A stretch of 64,000 nucleotides of DNA, from assembly GCA_047967505.1 (NCBI GenBank), contig CM106541.1, one strand, 5' to 3'. Position 1 is the first letter of the stretch. The number at the start of each line of letters is the position of its first letter. The notes beneath the pieces are model-generated. The model saw only the letters and a program-made list of their open reading frames with translations. It did no database searches and was not told where the DNA came from. The position numbers and the translations under genes were made by a program. Positions 1 to 13,254 of the stretch are shown one piece after another. The stretch is from Dipteris shenzhenensis. Its lineage: Eukaryota; Polypodiophyta; Polypodiopsida; Gleicheniales.

Positions 1-262
1 GTATATAAGAGCAAGCCCGTGAAGCCCATATTCATCACTAGCTACAGCAACCCTAATTCCTTAACATTTAGCCTCCGTCCTCTATTGTTTCCAGCATGCC
101 ATCAAAGCTTCTCACACAAGAGCGCACGACTGGGAGACAATGCCATCTATTGTATCAGTTTTACAGTAATCAAATTTATGATTCTCCATACTATCTGCTT
201 TTCTCTCTTGCATACGAGATCCTGTTATCTGTTGAGCAGAGATGTTGTATTGTTTTCTTACA
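1..262 (+). repeat. 5' LTR of Copia A, 3' part only
   Basis: These 262 bp align without gaps to 4860-5121, the end of the 3' LTR of the same element. The segment opens at the TATA-like tatataag and ends in CA next to the primer binding site. The two copies differ at several positions (four in the first 60 bp), so the insertion is not recent. Confidence 0.93.
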
Positions 263-281
263 TGGTATCAGAGCTTGGGCT
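263..281 (+). other. Primer binding site (tRNA-iMet) of Copia A
   Basis: TGGTATCAGAGC starts directly after the LTR terminal CA. This is the usual plant copia primer site, complementary to the 3' end of initiator methionine tRNA, where minus-strand DNA synthesis begins. Confidence 0.9.
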
Positions 282-332
282 CTAGCAAGAAGATTTGGTA
301 GTGTGTTTCTGTTTGCGAGCAGATTGTGAGAG

Positions 333-1340
333 ATGGCCTAGCCCGCAAGACTACGAATCCCACCGTTCGGTGAAAGCAGAAAGTTGGATGGCACTAACTA
401 TCCACTCTGGAAGTTCAAGATGAAGACCATCCTAAGTGCATACGAGCTTTGGGATACTGCTACTAGGGTGGATGTGAAGCTGGTTGCGAGACCGAATCTA
501 GCCAATGCAGGACAACAGATAGTACCAATTGCGGATGAGATTCTCGCATGGACAAGAAGAAATGCAGATGCACTGTGTTCTATTGTCTGCAGTGTAAGTG
601 ATTCTGTCATAGCGTTAATTCAACATGTCACAACAGCAAACGAGGCATGGACGGTCTTGAAAAATTAGTATAAGACCACGAATCACACGCGGATTCAGAA
701 TCTGGAGACTCAACTCGCGAATGAGAAATTGTATGAGTCTGAAAGTAGAATTCATCACCAGGGTGAAGAATCTGTGCGATCAGATGACTGCGATTGGCAT
801 CACCATCACTAGCGAGAATCTAGCACGAAGATGCATACGGATTCTCCCACCAAAGTACGACGGTCTTGTTACGGCCAAAAACAACATCTCTACTCACTGT
901 AAACTTACGAGTAGAAAGGTTATAGCATCTATAACGCAGAACATAAATCCGCCCCTCAACTTTGAGGATTTTAGCATGATGCTTCTGGAGGAGGAGATGC
1001 ATCAAAAGACGAGGACTAGAGAAGATTTGGCTTTCTCAGTTGGATTAAAGAAAGGTAAGGGTAAGGACTCTGGTAACTCACATCTTCTTCTGATGATAAA
1101 AAGAGAAAGAAGAAGATCAAGTGCTTCTATTGCAACAAGGCAAGGCACAAGCAGAATGAGTGCCAGAAGAAGATTGCAGATGAGAAGAACGGAGTAAAGA
1201 AAGAGTCCAGCAACAGTGCACAGGTAGTACCAATAGAGCTATTCGTAGCAATTGAGGAGATTTGCATGGAGGCAGTTCATGTACTTGCGGATGAACCTTG
1301 GATTATTGACAGTGGTGCATCGCACCACATGACCAGTTGA
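333..1340 (+). pseudogene. Copia A gag and protease (broken)
   Basis: Gag would form the virus-like particle and the aspartic protease would mature the polyprotein. The start is placed at the ATG at 333 by comparison with Copia B; its third codon is TAG where B has CAG. Gag then reads LDGTNYPLWKFKMKTIL from about 393, meets another TAG at 666 and needs frame changes. A CCHC zinc knuckle (CFYCNKARHKQNEC) lies near 1120-1160 and the protease motif DSGAS near 1309-1323, with an in-frame TGA shortly after. Identity is certain; loss of function is clear from the stops. Confidence 0.88.
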
Positions 1341-1571
1341 AAGGATTGGTATACCTCTCTACATCCGGTAGGGAATGACATCCTGGTAGCAGTTGGCAAT
1401 GATGCAAAATGTCCAACAAAAGGAAAAGGTACGATTGCTGTCAAGTCAGATGGAGTTGTAAAACAGTTGTCCGATGTTCTTTATGTGCTAGATATCAATA
1501 GGAACTTGTCCGTTTCTGTGATCACGGATTGGGACCTCAAAGTTCACTTTGATAATAATGGCACATAGATT

Positions 1572-2575
1572 TTGGATCTTCAAGGGAAGGTCATTGGTAA
1601 AGGTACACGGCGCAACAACATCTACGAACTCTCAGCTTTCAGTGCTCGAGCCGATGTGAGCAACACTAAGTTGTGGCATGAGAGGTTTGGTAATCTAAAC
1701 CTTAGTTCTTTAAAGGAGATGCATAAAAGTGGAATGATTGCAGACCTACCAGAAATTATAGATCTGCCCGATGTATGTGAAGCTTGCATGATGGGCAAGC
1801 AGCATCGGCAGCCCTTTCCTAAAGAGGCCAGTAGGGCAAAGGCTCCTCTAGAGCTCGTTCACACGGACCTCTGCGAAAAGATGGAGATGGAAGCTTTGGG
1901 TGGTTCCTACTACTTCATGACGCTGATCGACGACTACAGTAGAAGGATATGGATATACTTCCTGAAGACTAAAGATGAGGCTTTCAGTAAGTTCAAAGAA
2001 TGGCATGTAATGGTCGAGAAAGAAATGGGGAGGAAGGTGAAGAAGTTGAGATCAAACAGAGGTGGTGAGTTCACATCAAGTGAATTTGAAAGTTACTGCA
2101 AAGTCACGAGATCAAGAGGCAGAAACCCCCGCCACATACATCACAACAAAATGGAGTAGCAGAGCGCAAGATGCACATCATCTGTGAAATGGGCAGGAGT
2201 ATGATGAAAGGGAAAGATTTGCCAAAGACTTTCTGGGCTGAAGCATGTAACACGGCAGTTTACATTATGAATCATAGCTACACGAAGGCTGTGAACGGGA
2301 TGACTCCAGTGCAGGCCTTTTCTGGTAAGAAACCTTCAGCTGCACATTTCAGAGTTTTTGGATGTGACTGTTTTGTGCATGTCCCTGATGCTAACAGGAC
2401 CAAATGGCAACCGAAGAGCCGAAAGTGTATTTTCTTGGGCTACAGTGAAGAGGCGAAGGGTTACTGTCTCTATAATCCTATTACCAAGAAGGTAATAGTA
2501 AGTCGCGATGTGGTCTTCTCAGAACAGCCGCATCAATTAGAGGAGGATGCTTCCTTCCCAGACAACCAAGACTAG
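1572..2575 (+). pseudogene. Copia A integrase region (frameshifted)
   Basis: The GAG-pre-integrase zinc motif (LWHERFGNLNLSSLKEMH with CEACMMGKQHR) and the integrase core (LVHTDLCEKME, FMTLIDDYSRRIW, then the GGEFTSSEFESYC block) lie in 1572-2159. A one-base deletion in an A run near 2100 (tgcaaag, against tgcaaaag in Copia B) shifts the frame so that it ends at 2159. The C-terminal half resumes at about 2171-2575 with FWAEACNTAVYI and the typical VFGCDCFVHVPD / CIFLGYSEEAKGY blocks. In a working element this enzyme inserts the cDNA; here it is split. Confidence 0.9.
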
Positions 2576-2832
2576 GATATCCATTTAGTACAACCACCAA
2601 CAGCAGACCAAACTCCCCCAATGGTGCTCCGGAGGATTCAAGATAAAGAAGAGGAAGAAGAGCCTGCAGAACTACAATGGCAACGGCCATTTCCGAAGTG
2701 GGTAAAGCAGCTTTTAGAAGGCAAAGAACCTCCAACCATTGAGGAGGAACCATCTGAACACCGCCGGTCCAAGAGATTAGAGGAGCAAAGAAGGGTGCAG
2801 GAACACTTGGTCAACTACGCTTTGATGACAGA

Positions 2833-4370
2833 GTGATCCGTGCTGAAGAACCCAAGTGTCTTGAAGAGGCACAGGGTGATGATAGGTGGATGCAGACTAT
2901 GCAATCGGAGTATGGCTCCATAATGAAGAACAACACTTGGGACGTTGTGGATCGACCACCAAAACGCAAGGTAATTGGCACCAAGTGGGTGTACAAGACC
3001 AAGTACAAGTCCGACAGCACGTTGGTTAAGTACAAGGCTCGGCTCATGGCAAAAGGATTCGCACAGGTACATGGTTTTGATTATCAGGATACTTTTGCTC
3101 CCACAGCTCGACTAACCACGATTCTCAATGTTTTGGCCTTAGCAGCACAGGAAAGTTGGCCCGTGTTTCAGATGGATGTAAAATCCACCTTTTTGAATGG
3201 AGATCTCAAGGAGGAGGTATATGTGGAACAACCACCAGGTTTTGTGATCCTCGATTCAGAAGGTAAAATCTGTAAACTAAAGAAGGCACTTTACGGGCTG
3301 AAACAGGCCCCACGAGCGTGGTACCAGTGGATTGATGCCTACTTTCTGCAAAACGGGTTCAAGAGGAGCCCATCTGATGAAAATTTGTATATCTATAGAG
3401 AAGAAGGCAGGTGTATGATCATGGTCCTTTATGTGGATGACCTTGTCATAACAGAGAATCATGAAGAAAAGATCTTGCAGACAAAGCATTTGCTAGGAAG
3501 AGAGTTTGAAATGACAAACCTCGGACTGATGCATTTCTGTTTGGGGATTGAAGTTTGGCAAGAGCCAAAACAGATCTTCATTTCACAGCTGAAGTATGCT
3601 GGAGAGATACTGAAGGCATTTGGCATGGCTGAGTGTAAGATAGTTGGCACCCCTATGGAAGATGATGTGAAGCTCTCAAACGAGGATTCATCACCACTGG
3701 TGGACGAAGCGAAGTATAGAAGGCTTGTGGGCAGTTTGATTTACTTGTGCAACATGCGGCCAAACATCAACTTTGCGACTGGTGTACTAAGTAGGTTTTC
3801 CAATAAGCCCCGAGAGAACCATTGGAGGGCAGGTATGCGGGTGCTGAAATACATCAAAGGCACACTTGATTATGGCATCACCTATACCAAGGGCAACATC
3901 TTGATCGGATTCTGTGACTCGGATTGGGCAAGAGACATGGACAACAGGAGATCAGTGACAGGTTACTATTTCTCATTGGATTTGGAGCTGTGTCATGGGT
4001 CAGCAAGAAGCAACCTACAGTTGCTCTTTCTTCTACCAAGGCTGAATACAAATCAGCATGTTTTGCTTCTTGTGAGGCAGTGTGGTTGAGGAGGATTGTA
4101 AGGGACATGGGTGCAATGCAGAACAAGCCTACGCAGTTATCATGTGATAATCAGAGTTGCATAACAATTGCAGAGACCCCTGTGTTCCACGCTCGCACAA
4201 AACACATTGAGATTCAATATCACTTTGTACGCGAGCTCATCATGGATGGAGAGGTCGACTTGGTGTACTATCTGACTACAGAGAATGCTGCGGAAATCTT
4301 CACCAAGGCTCTTGGAAGAGACTTGCTGGAGAGGCATCTTCATCGACTTGGCATTGGGCCGAAAAAGTAA
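2833..4370 (+). pseudogene. Copia A reverse transcriptase and RNase H (frameshifted)
   Basis: One frame from 2833 to 4089 holds the RT domain: [51 protein letters not shown] and the catalytic YVDD in MIMVLYVDDLVIT. RNase H follows in another frame (3924-4370), with STKAEYKSACFASCEAVWL, the NQSCITIA helix, HARTKHIEIQYHFVRE and FTKAL near the end. The frame switch lies near 3985, where the Copia B sequence suggests the original run. The region just upstream (2621-2836) is the charged linker between integrase and RT. Confidence 0.92.
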
Positions 4371-4390
4371 GTTTACTTGCGGGTGGACAT

Positions 4391-4400
4391 TGAGGGGGGG
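4391..4400 (+). other. Polypurine tract of Copia A
   Basis: tgaggggggg directly precedes the TGTTAG start of the 3' LTR. This is the normal plus-strand primer position. Confidence 0.85.
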
Positions 4401-5121
4401 TGTTAGATATCAATGCTCCACTCTCGTGTAAGTATGCGGGAACCAGCTAACTCTACTTGTAAGCCCCCCATATGAGGAGAAGGCATTTGAGTAGCTCGGT
4501 TACCCGGTAGGTCCTAGTTTGGACACCAGATGGGGGCCATGTGTGGCCTAATGGCTGGACGGCTTCAAATAGAGTTGGCACACTGCCAACTAGGCTACAT
4601 GCAAGTGTGAGAAGGCATCCCATGACTGACCTCACTGAGGGTAGATGGAGCATTTCTCGAGGTAGCCCACTCTTGGGTTGCAGGGCCCGTTTAGAGCCCT
4701 AGATCCCGGATGCGAATGGACCCCGTAGGTTAGTTGCTCTATTATGCGCCACGGTTTTAACGTGTGGTCGGTGGCCTATTTCGAGATTGACCTCCAATCG
4801 GCCCTTTTGGGTCGACTGGGTCGGTCTCCCAATTGAGTCTAACCGACTATGACTGGTGGCTATATAAGAGCAAGCTCGTGAAGCCCATATTCATCACTGG
4901 CTACAGCAACCTTGATTCCTTAGCATTCTATCTCCATCCTCTATTTTTTCCAGCATGCCATCGAAGCTTCTCACACAAAAGCGCACGACTAGGAGGCAGT
5001 GCCATCTATTGTATTAGTTTTACAGTAATCAAAATTTTTATTCTCCATACTATCTGCTTTTCTCTCTTGCATACGAGATCTTGTTATCGGTTGAGCATAG
5101 ACATTGTATTGTTTTCTTACA
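4401..5121 (+). repeat. 3' LTR of Copia A (721 bp)
   Basis: It starts TGTTAGATATC and ends TTTTCTTACA, with TG...CA ends. Its last 262 bp match the window-edge 5' LTR, and its full length matches the reversed LTR at 38456-39174 of Copia B. A TATA-like element (ctatataag) lies near 4859-4867. Confidence 0.93.
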
Positions 5122-5371
5122 ATGATATCCAAATGGTTCATTGCAAAAGGCCGTGCTCCACCATATTTACTAAAAAAGAGTTGCATCCCCCCTCAGGCCC
5201 CCACAACCTTTCCACATGAGGAGCTTCACCCCTTCCTTCCAAGTTGGTACCAGTCCTACAGCCAAGTCCAATCCCATCACCTTAATCAAGAAACTAGAGA
5301 TCAACCGATCATACCAAGATAAATCATTCCAGGATCCCACACCTTGCCCCTAGCCCTTCTCAATTAGATCT

Positions 5372-6710
5372 TTAAGAATGTAAATCCATGGAGAGCATAC
5401 GCAGAAATCTTTTACAGATGAGTGCCAGGTTTTGCAACCTCATGTCCAAAATTCCAAGCCTGCTACCCTGAAGCTTAGGAGACTTAAGAGGCTCCCATAG
5501 GATGTAATGAAGTTTTCTCTTTCCTCCATACTCGGTCCATAAGAATGCCCACAATGGGTGCTCAAACTCATCCTAATTGGATTTGAAGAACTTCTAGATG
5601 GTCACCAAGTACATCGAGGTGGCCGACAAAACATGTTGGATGACCAACACTCTTGCATTCTAGCTCAATTGAAGACCGTGCCATGCCTTCAACTTACCCT
5701 TGATCCTCTCCATAAATCAATTAATCTTTGCTTAACTGTGACCCCGATGCCTAGTGGGGATCTTAGATATCTAATGACTTCCTCTCTTGGAATCATATTG
5801 ACTTGCAGGGTACACAAACAGAATGGGGGAAGATCTGGATTAGTTCTTAATGCAAAGGTTTTAGCAAGACTACATTGAGAGCCAGAGGCTTGACAAAAGA
5901 TGTCCATTACATCCATTAGGCTAATTACAATGGACTCCTCCTCTATAGAGAAAGCAATTGTGTCATTCGCAAATAATTGCATGACTAATTGATCCCCCGA
6001 GGGAAGGGACACACCATTCATCCTACCTTGAGACACACAGACTTTGATCTAATGTATCAATGGGATGGTGTAGATAACAAACAAGAGTCGAGCTAAAGGG
6101 TAGCCCTGATGGATCGAGCACCTAAGAGAATATGTACCCATGACTCCTCCGTTGAGACATAGGATAGCCAAAGCATGACGAGACCGTTACCAAACAAAGA
6201 CAAGACCATCCTAATGAATCCCTCACCAAAGCCCAGATGATCTAGCACAACAAGATTAAAATCCCACCTCACCCTATCATCTTTATCAAGGTCGACACCG
6301 AAGAGGATTACCTACTAACTTGAATTTATGGCATGGTCTGAGGCAAGTGAGACATTCAGGATATTATAAAAAATGTCATGACCTTTGATGAAGCCGCTCT
6401 ACTCCTAATCCACAACTTCTCTAATCCTAATTGCAATGGCTTTGGCTAACTTGTAGGATGCATTTAGCATTGTTATTGGGCACTAGTGGCCAACCTTTAA
6501 TGCGGGTCTGTCTTTTCAGGAACACCTTGACAAGGCCGACTTTAACATCTTTAGATGGGGAGCCTTTAGCCATTGTCATGTTGGGCATGTCTCTCATGTT
6601 GTCCCCCATAATATCCCAGAACTCCTTGAAGAATTCAACCGAGAGGTCGTCAAGAATTCAACCGGGAGGTCATCAAGACCCGATGCCCGATCATTCTCCA
6701 TGGCGTTAAG
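5372..6710 (-). pseudogene. LINE A reverse transcriptase and C-terminal region
   Basis: Translation in shifting frames gives an RT core: a palm segment with GVSLPSGDQLVMQLFANDTI, where FAND replaces the usual YADD, and an upstream stretch like the RT 'GCPL..LLF' block (QGYPLARLLFVIY). The C-terminal tail reads GGKRKLHYILWEPLKSPK and RLQNLALICKR, like the plant LINE 'GGLGIRDLRLQNLAL' region. The changed catalytic Asp pair and the broken frames indicate a dead copy. Confidence 0.8.
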
Positions 6711-7639
6711 AGCCTCCTCCAACTCCTTTGTTGTTGAAAACGGTCAAGCTAGTAGGCCACGCTAGTAATACAATATTATGGGGTAAACTTCATCCATCAG
6801 GTTCGTAACTTCTTTTTGCTAGTGATAATCTTGAATGGCCTCCTCTCCTATGATAGCACTTATCTCTTTCTTGAACACCTCCGCAAAGTGCCAAAATTCG
6901 ATGATCAGGAAACCTTCCTTATCCATGACTCTATCTACTGTGTCTCTTTCATATTTATTTTTTACCACCTAGAAGAAAACCTTAGAGGGGCAGTCCCCAC
7001 CAAGGCTTCACCCTAGCCCATTCTGCCTCTTCATGCTCTTTGGTCTGCAAAGCTGACTCAGCCTCAACCATAAATGTCTAGACATAGGGGTCAGTAGGAG
7101 TTAGTGCCAGTGCTTCCCCAATGGTTTTCCATGCCATGATCTGATTTTCTCCATCAGTCTTCTTGTTCTCCTTGAATTGGTGTTCCACCTCCCTAGCCCT
7201 GACAACCACCTAACGAATGGCGGCATTCCATTTATCACATGGGTCAGTAAAGTCATCAGTGTGGTCAAAACATAGCTGCCTGATCTCTTTGTAGAACTTT
7301 TTAGATTCTAAGTGACTCTTCTTAAACATGAATGGAATTTCCAATGACCTCTTCGCAGCCACCAACATGCTAAAGGAACCAAATTAGAGGTGGCACATGA
7401 TCATAAATGCCCGTGGCAAGGACAAATTTGCTATGCATGGGACTTCTTAGCCACCATCCTTCCTTAGAGCCACAAATCCTGTCTAGCCTAGAAGCCCAAA
7501 ATTCTTCACCCTTTCTTCAATTCGACGAAGCAAACCCAGTCATATTTACCGGGTCGAGCTCAACACAATCTATAAGGCCTTTGCTCATAGTCAAGTGTTC
7601 CCATGCATCCCATTCTAGACCCATGATCTGAGGTACTGG

Positions 7640-8190
7640 GTCTGATCTATTTGCCTCATTACTCGTAAAATTCTAGTCACCCCCAACTAGCCAATGCTCA
7701 TCTTCCATGCATCCTTTGAGGCCCTCCCAACAGTTAGCTCTCTCTTGAGGGGAATGTGGGCCGTAAACTGATGCAAGTCGAAGCACAAAGCCATCCCTAT
7801 AGGCGAAAACTGCCACAATGGATCCTTCTACATCTAGATATAATTCCTTCAAGTAGAGATTACTTTGAACTAGGACTATCGTGCCACACTTGCCTCTTTG
7901 AGGGCAGTTAACAAACACTTTGAACCCTAACCTTCAAAATCAAATCACCAATTATCATCTGGATCTCACTTCAGTTCTTGGAGCAGAAGAACCTCGTGCC
8001 TCAATTTCTTCACCATGGCCAGCCAACCTTTTTGTTCACCTTTGTCACACCAACCTCTAATGTTCCAAAACATGACTACAATATCCAATCTCCTTCTACT
8101 CCTCCCTGCTCCCCAATTATTGAGCGAGCGATTTGTATGCATCTTTGAAAAGGTTGAATCTTTTCTCTTTCCCAAAACCGTCGATCTGGC
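7640..8190 (-). pseudogene. LINE A endonuclease domain
   Basis: An AP-endonuclease-like domain is recognisable: MFWNIRGWCDKGEQKGWL and LRHEVLLLQELK (N-terminal WN.RG and Q.E motifs) at 8175-7966, then RGKCGTIVLVQSN and LRLASVYGPHSPQER with a final VGGD at 7918-7673. This domain nicks target DNA to prime integration. A frame change separates the two pieces. Confidence 0.78.
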
Positions 8191-8419
8191 CGCCTCTTTG
8201 ATCCTCTTGAGGAGGGATTAGGGCCTCGGGTCTAGCAACTTCTTACTGAAGAGCCTCCTGCGGGTCCTCTTAAGGTTTTTCTTCCAAGAGGCGGTTCCTA
8301 CGATTGGCGTCTGGCAATTCTTCATTGCCATGCAAGGCAACCTACAATGTCTTTGAATCTTGGGAAGCCACTGTGACTTTGTCCGGCTTCACCACTTCCT
8401 TAGCCAAGTTTATGGGGGC

Positions 8420-9490
8420 TCTATGCAGTGTCAGCTAAACACACTACATGGGCTATTTCACTAGACTTGATCAACCTAGATTTTCCTTTCTTACCCGCCA
8501 CTCTCCATGGTTCAACTGGTTGCATGTTGTCCCCCGTCAAACCATGATGACCTTCACTCATGGCCCACTGTGGTTGGTTGAGACGATGGGATTTCTTGAT
8601 TAACATTCTTTTGGGTCGAGACATCCTCATTCGTGTTAGATTTTGTAGGTGATGAGACCTTGTCCGCTTGAGCCATAGCTATATTCACTTGCCTTTTTGG
8701 GCATTCCTTGGCAAAATGTCATGTCTGCTTGTTGCAAATAACACAGGAGTCTGAGAAGGGTCCAAACTTGACCTGTTGAGCAATCAATAAGCCTCTCGGG
8801 AATTTAACTTTGATGAAATCAGGTCTGGCTACGCACAATCCCATAGGTTCCATGCCCCTTTTCTACCAAATGGGGATCTCACCACCTGAATAAGAAGAAC
8901 TTTCCCTAGTGTTGTTTCCATCCTATTGATGGTGTCATCCAACCATCGTGGAAGATTCAAAAAATCCACCCACATTGGGCAATCATGATACAAAAACTTG
9001 TCCATTGAAAATCATGCACTCCATGGAATAACAAGCACCGAAGCACTAACAAACAAGTAAGACCTACCCAGTGCGTCATTGCAAAGAGCTTCCGACACAA
9101 ACTGCACCAGAAAAAAACCTTTGCCGATGAATCTCTCCACATATGCGGAAGCAGGAATATTGCATACAAGGATAATAAATTTTTGGAGCTCTTCGAAGGT
9201 CGGTACCCTTCCAGTAAAGAAGGAGCAGGCAATTCCATTAGCCAGTCGCTAGAGCTCGGGTCTGATATCTTCAACTTGGAGTTCACAGTGAGCTACGCCA
9301 TGCTTTTGGCCTACTTCATACCGTCCCCTGGTAGCCACTTTTCTCGCACGGCATGCCACCTCCACTTGTAGGATTTGTTTGTCCTTGTCCAACTCGAATA
9401 GGGTAAAGCCAGCCTCAACTTCTTGGCCAACGCTTCCATGTAAGACATCGATTTGACATCCTCCTTGACTTGTACCCTAGGATCTTCACC
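8420..9490 (-). pseudogene. LINE A ORF1 (gag-like, zinc knuckle)
   Basis: Joining frames on the minus strand gives a plant LINE ORF1-like protein. It contains RVPTFEELQKFI, AYVERFIGKGFFLVQFVSE and a PMWVDFLNLPRWLDD block of the DUF4283 type. A CCHC-like knuckle (CVICNKQT, an internal stop, then HFAKECPK) lies near 8700-8750. The stops show that it is not translated as a unit. Confidence 0.7.
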
Positions 9491-9699
9491 ATTGTGACAC
9501 CTCTTTCAAGGTGCTGCCTTCATCACAACTCACCACACTCATTTCCCTCACACACTCGACTGTCGAGATGTCGCTTCTCCGTCTTTTTAGGGAGTTCCTA
9601 CTCCAATGCACCACCTTAGGGTGGGTGGCAAGCATGCAGTGTGAGTAACCTTAGTTCACTCCCTTTGAGGGATTGACTCCCTCCCTCCCTCTCTTAGTC

Positions 9700-12600
9700 T
9701 AGAACCAAACTGCATTTTTGAAAAAAAACAAAAAAAGAGCTATCTCAAAAGACTCCACCATGCTTTACTCAAACAATATGGATAGTATTCAACTGGCAAA
9801 GAATCCAATATTTCATGTAACAACAAAGCATACTGAAGTGCAATACCAATTAATCAGATAAAGTTTGCAAAGTTGAGAAATAGACTTGATTCAATCGTCC
9901 AACGTAAGAACAAGCTACCAACATGATCATAGAATAAAGGTGGTGGCAAGGGGTTGTTCACACTAATATCACATGTGTGAGAAAGCAAGTATTTGGAATT
10001 CCCCATATCTAAAATACCTCTCCATTTTAAATTTCCATATGTATGCATGCTTGGATATTGATTTCATAGCTCCTCTTTTTATATCTATGAAAAATAATTA
10101 CCTTGGGCAATTATTCTTTAATTTCCTTTCCCACATGTAAACAACATGTAAGTCATCCAATTTAAAAAATTCCCTATGAAATTGTAAGGTTATGTGGCTA
10201 TTCTTGATGTACTAAGTAGGATTCGGGTCTTATATGATTCTCTACCCCTTTTTTTTTTAGTAGAATACACTTAGAATACACTTAGAATACCCTTGTTGGT
10301 GGTCGAATACTTTGTGTGGACATGATGGTACAACATTTTAAGAACAACATGACTAGATTGATCAAGGCCTTCACATCTCAATGTTTCTATGTGTGTGTGT
10401 GTGTGTGTGCATGCGTGCATGGGTGCATGCATGTGTGTGAGTGTGTGTATGTGTGTGTGTGTGTGTGTGTGTAGATTTAACAATCCCATCAATAAATGAA
10501 CCATATAATTGATTCAGTCATAGAATAGCTTAACATTAACTAGAAATAATTTAGATATGGGGAATAAATACTTGAAGAACTCAAATTAATTTTAATTTTA
10601 AATGTATTATTACAACCAAACCTCGGTGGGGTTATAAAAGATGAGTAAATAAGTGTCGAATCCATTAGGTAGTCTAGGCTCCAAGGTTAGGGTCCACTTA
10701 CCTACCACCATCCAAATAAACCATATGTTGAAACAATATAGCTTAATTTATGTAGACATGTAATGCATGTTTCCCCTGGCTTGATATCGCTTTACCTAGG
10801 AACAAGAATATCCCTCCAGATTCTAGTGCATAAAAGTATAATGATTTCACAAAAGAAATAAATAATGCATTAACTCAGTTTTAAAGGAAATGTACCAATA
10901 GACTAAAGTTGCATTTAAAGAAGAAATTAATTTAAAAATTTTTGTGTAAGTATGTGTGCGTGCACGCACGTGTGTGTGTGTGTTATGTATAAATGGGGAC
11001 TATGAGCAAATGAGTGTAATAAGATGCCATTATATTTCACTTCCATTGAAAACTTAGCATTCCTTTTCCATAAGAATTTATCAAACCGATGATTTTATTT
11101 ATGTGATATGGCACTATAGCTTTCTATGATATGCATATTCATATAGTACTTAGGAACCACCAACTCTATCCATACTAGTTCCCCTATACCATAAGTGTGT
11201 AAATGTCAATGAAAATTTTTTCCTTATAAATTTAAGTGACCTACATTAAAAATTTTTAAATCACAAAATATAATGTTGCTTAATGGCTTCTTATTTTTAT
11301 AAGCGCTATTTGTATTTGTAGTTCTTTATATAGCGTAAAATTTGTCCTTTGTCACATAATATTATTGCTATGGTATAGAGCAACTAATTATTATTGGTTG
11401 TATATACATGTTAAGAAGACAAATGCATTGTATTATAAATTTTAAATTTATAATGGTGTAGGTGTGAACATAGATTTCATTTTCCTCCAACTTGTAGACG
11501 TTATCAAGTCAAGTTTCCATTTAAGATGGAGAAGTTGAAAGGAATTTTTTTTGGAGATTTTGCTTGCATAATTATTTATGATTGACAATCATAAGCACTT
11601 GGATTATTGGATGTATATAGACAACAGGAAGGCAAATGCATTGTATTCTTTTGTTGTTGTTTCACTTTACGATGATGAAATAAAAAGGGAAAACATTTTG
11701 AAAACTTTGTGCTTTATTTAATGGTGAAACTGTTTATGATTATGTATCCTAAGCATATTCAATAAGTTTTTTCATATATGATAGAGAACAGCAAGCATAT
11801 AATGGGATCATGAAAAAAAGCACAGTGTATGTAGAATTGAGTTATCTAAAGGGGTTAGGACACGTTCAGATAAAAGTTAGTATGCGTAGTATGAAGATTG
11901 AGTTACATGAAGGGTTAGGACACCTCCACATAAAAATTAGTATGTGTAGAAAGAATAAACTCATAAGATCATATCCAAAGTCTTCTAAAATTTATTGAAG
12001 ACCCTTCTCGAATAGTGTACAAAAGCAAATTGTGACATATTAGGAAGCATAATGTAGAAAATCTTAAATTGGCAAACTCGTATATATAGAAAATGATGTA
12101 AAGTTCCTAAAAATGTGTTAAAGAGGTTTCGTCATGGTTGGTGGTACACAAACCTCACGTAGATAAAGATAAATATTTAAACCAAATTAGAAATATGAAT
12201 GAAGCACATACATCATAAAGTAAGACAATCTCATACATTAAAGAGTAGTTTTTGCCATGGAAGCATGTGAAGTAGGTGAAAGGACCATTAGTAGAGAGAT
12301 GTTTAGACACCATTATTGGTGGGCTAACCAAGGATGACTTGGCTCCATAGATAGTGACATTGTAAATTGCATGTGTGACTTATTGGGACACAACAACTTC
12401 GTAATATTGAAAGCAAGATACTTATGCACTAAACTCTAATGTAAGAGACTCAATGAAGGGCTAGTGTTGGTGGGACATGACAACTCTAACCAATAGAGAA
12501 AATGAGATACTTAAGTGTATACTTTCGTTCGTGTAAGAGGCACAATGGAGGGGAAGAAAATGAAGCTATTAAACATGTGCACAAGCATGCACGTACATGT

Positions 12601-12830
12601 GTGTGATGTAAGAGGCATGATGCAGGTGAAGAAGTAAGACAGAGGCTACTCAATCACACATGTGCATGTGTGCACTTGTTTAGGTGGTTACGAGCTGTAA
12701 GAGAACATGAAAGTTTCGGTTTGGCCCTATTAATGCATTAATGGCGATGTCTGGGTATTGAGACAAAATGTGACATAACGCAAGCACTCATTATTGTTTG
12801 CATCATTAATGCAACTTGCACAAGGCAAGT
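9700..12830. other. AT-rich intergenic DNA, no gene seen
   Basis: No conserved coding motif was recognised on either strand. It holds microsatellites (10390-10472; TG run near 10960-10982), a short A-rich stretch at 9719-9737, and a diverged tandem pair of about 60 bp at 11835-11890 and 11898-11950. Segments containing a 'gtaagag' motif recur near 12440-12620. Confidence 0.6.
10390..10472. repeat. (TG)n microsatellite, interrupted
   Basis: Two runs of TG repeats are separated by a TGCATG-rich middle section, in total about 83 bp. Confidence 0.95.
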
Positions 12831-13254
12831 TGGTGGGGTGGGGAGTGAGTGGGGTGGGGAGTGAGTATATGCCATGGCATGTGCCAGGAGGAAGTGGAGT
12901 CAGAAACAATAACTAGAAAGTGAAGGAGGGGATGTGTGAGGGAGTCTTTGGATGAGATGGGAAGTTGAAGGAGGAGAGGGGCCGAAGAGGGTTTGATTGA
13001 GAGGTAAAAGGTTGGGGAGGTGTATGCTAGTGAAAGACAAAATACAGGAAGATTGTGATTACAAAATACAAGGAAGACAAAGGGAGATTGTAATTGACCA
13101 AGGAGCAACAACATGGGTGGAGAGGCAATGGCTATGGCTATGGAACCTGGAGAGGCCAATTAGCTTCTAGCCAACTGCCTTTGCAAGCTATGGCTATGGC
13201 TATGGCTATGGAACCTTGAGAGGCCCATTGCCTTTGCAAGCTCTCTCCCTGAAA

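Larger units (their letters stand above)
1..5121 (+). mobile_element. Copia element A (Ty1/copia LTR retrotransposon, decayed)
   Basis: An LTR retrotransposon runs from the window edge through a 3' LTR ending at 5121. The domain order gag, zinc knuckle, protease, integrase, reverse transcriptase, RNase H defines Ty1/copia. The 5' LTR survives only as its last 262 bp, followed at once by a tRNA-iMet primer site; a G-rich polypurine tract precedes the 3' LTR. Stops and frameshifts break every major domain, so it cannot move by itself. Copia B at 34.45-39.17 kb, on the other strand, is the same family: LTR ends, PBS and proteins match closely. The left target duplication lies outside the window. 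Confidence 0.95.
5130..9700 (-). mobile_element. LINE A (L1-like non-LTR retrotransposon, decayed)
   Basis: On the minus strand the order is ORF1 (about 9490 down to 8420), endonuclease (about 8190 down to 7640), reverse transcriptase (about 6700 down to 5690) and a C-terminal tail (5554-5372), as in plant L1-type elements. Every part is broken by stops or frameshifts. No poly(A) tail is visible at the 3' end, which lies close to the Copia A LTR at 5121, so Copia A may have inserted into the LINE with the remainder outside the window. Both outer boundaries are approximate. Confidence 0.85.
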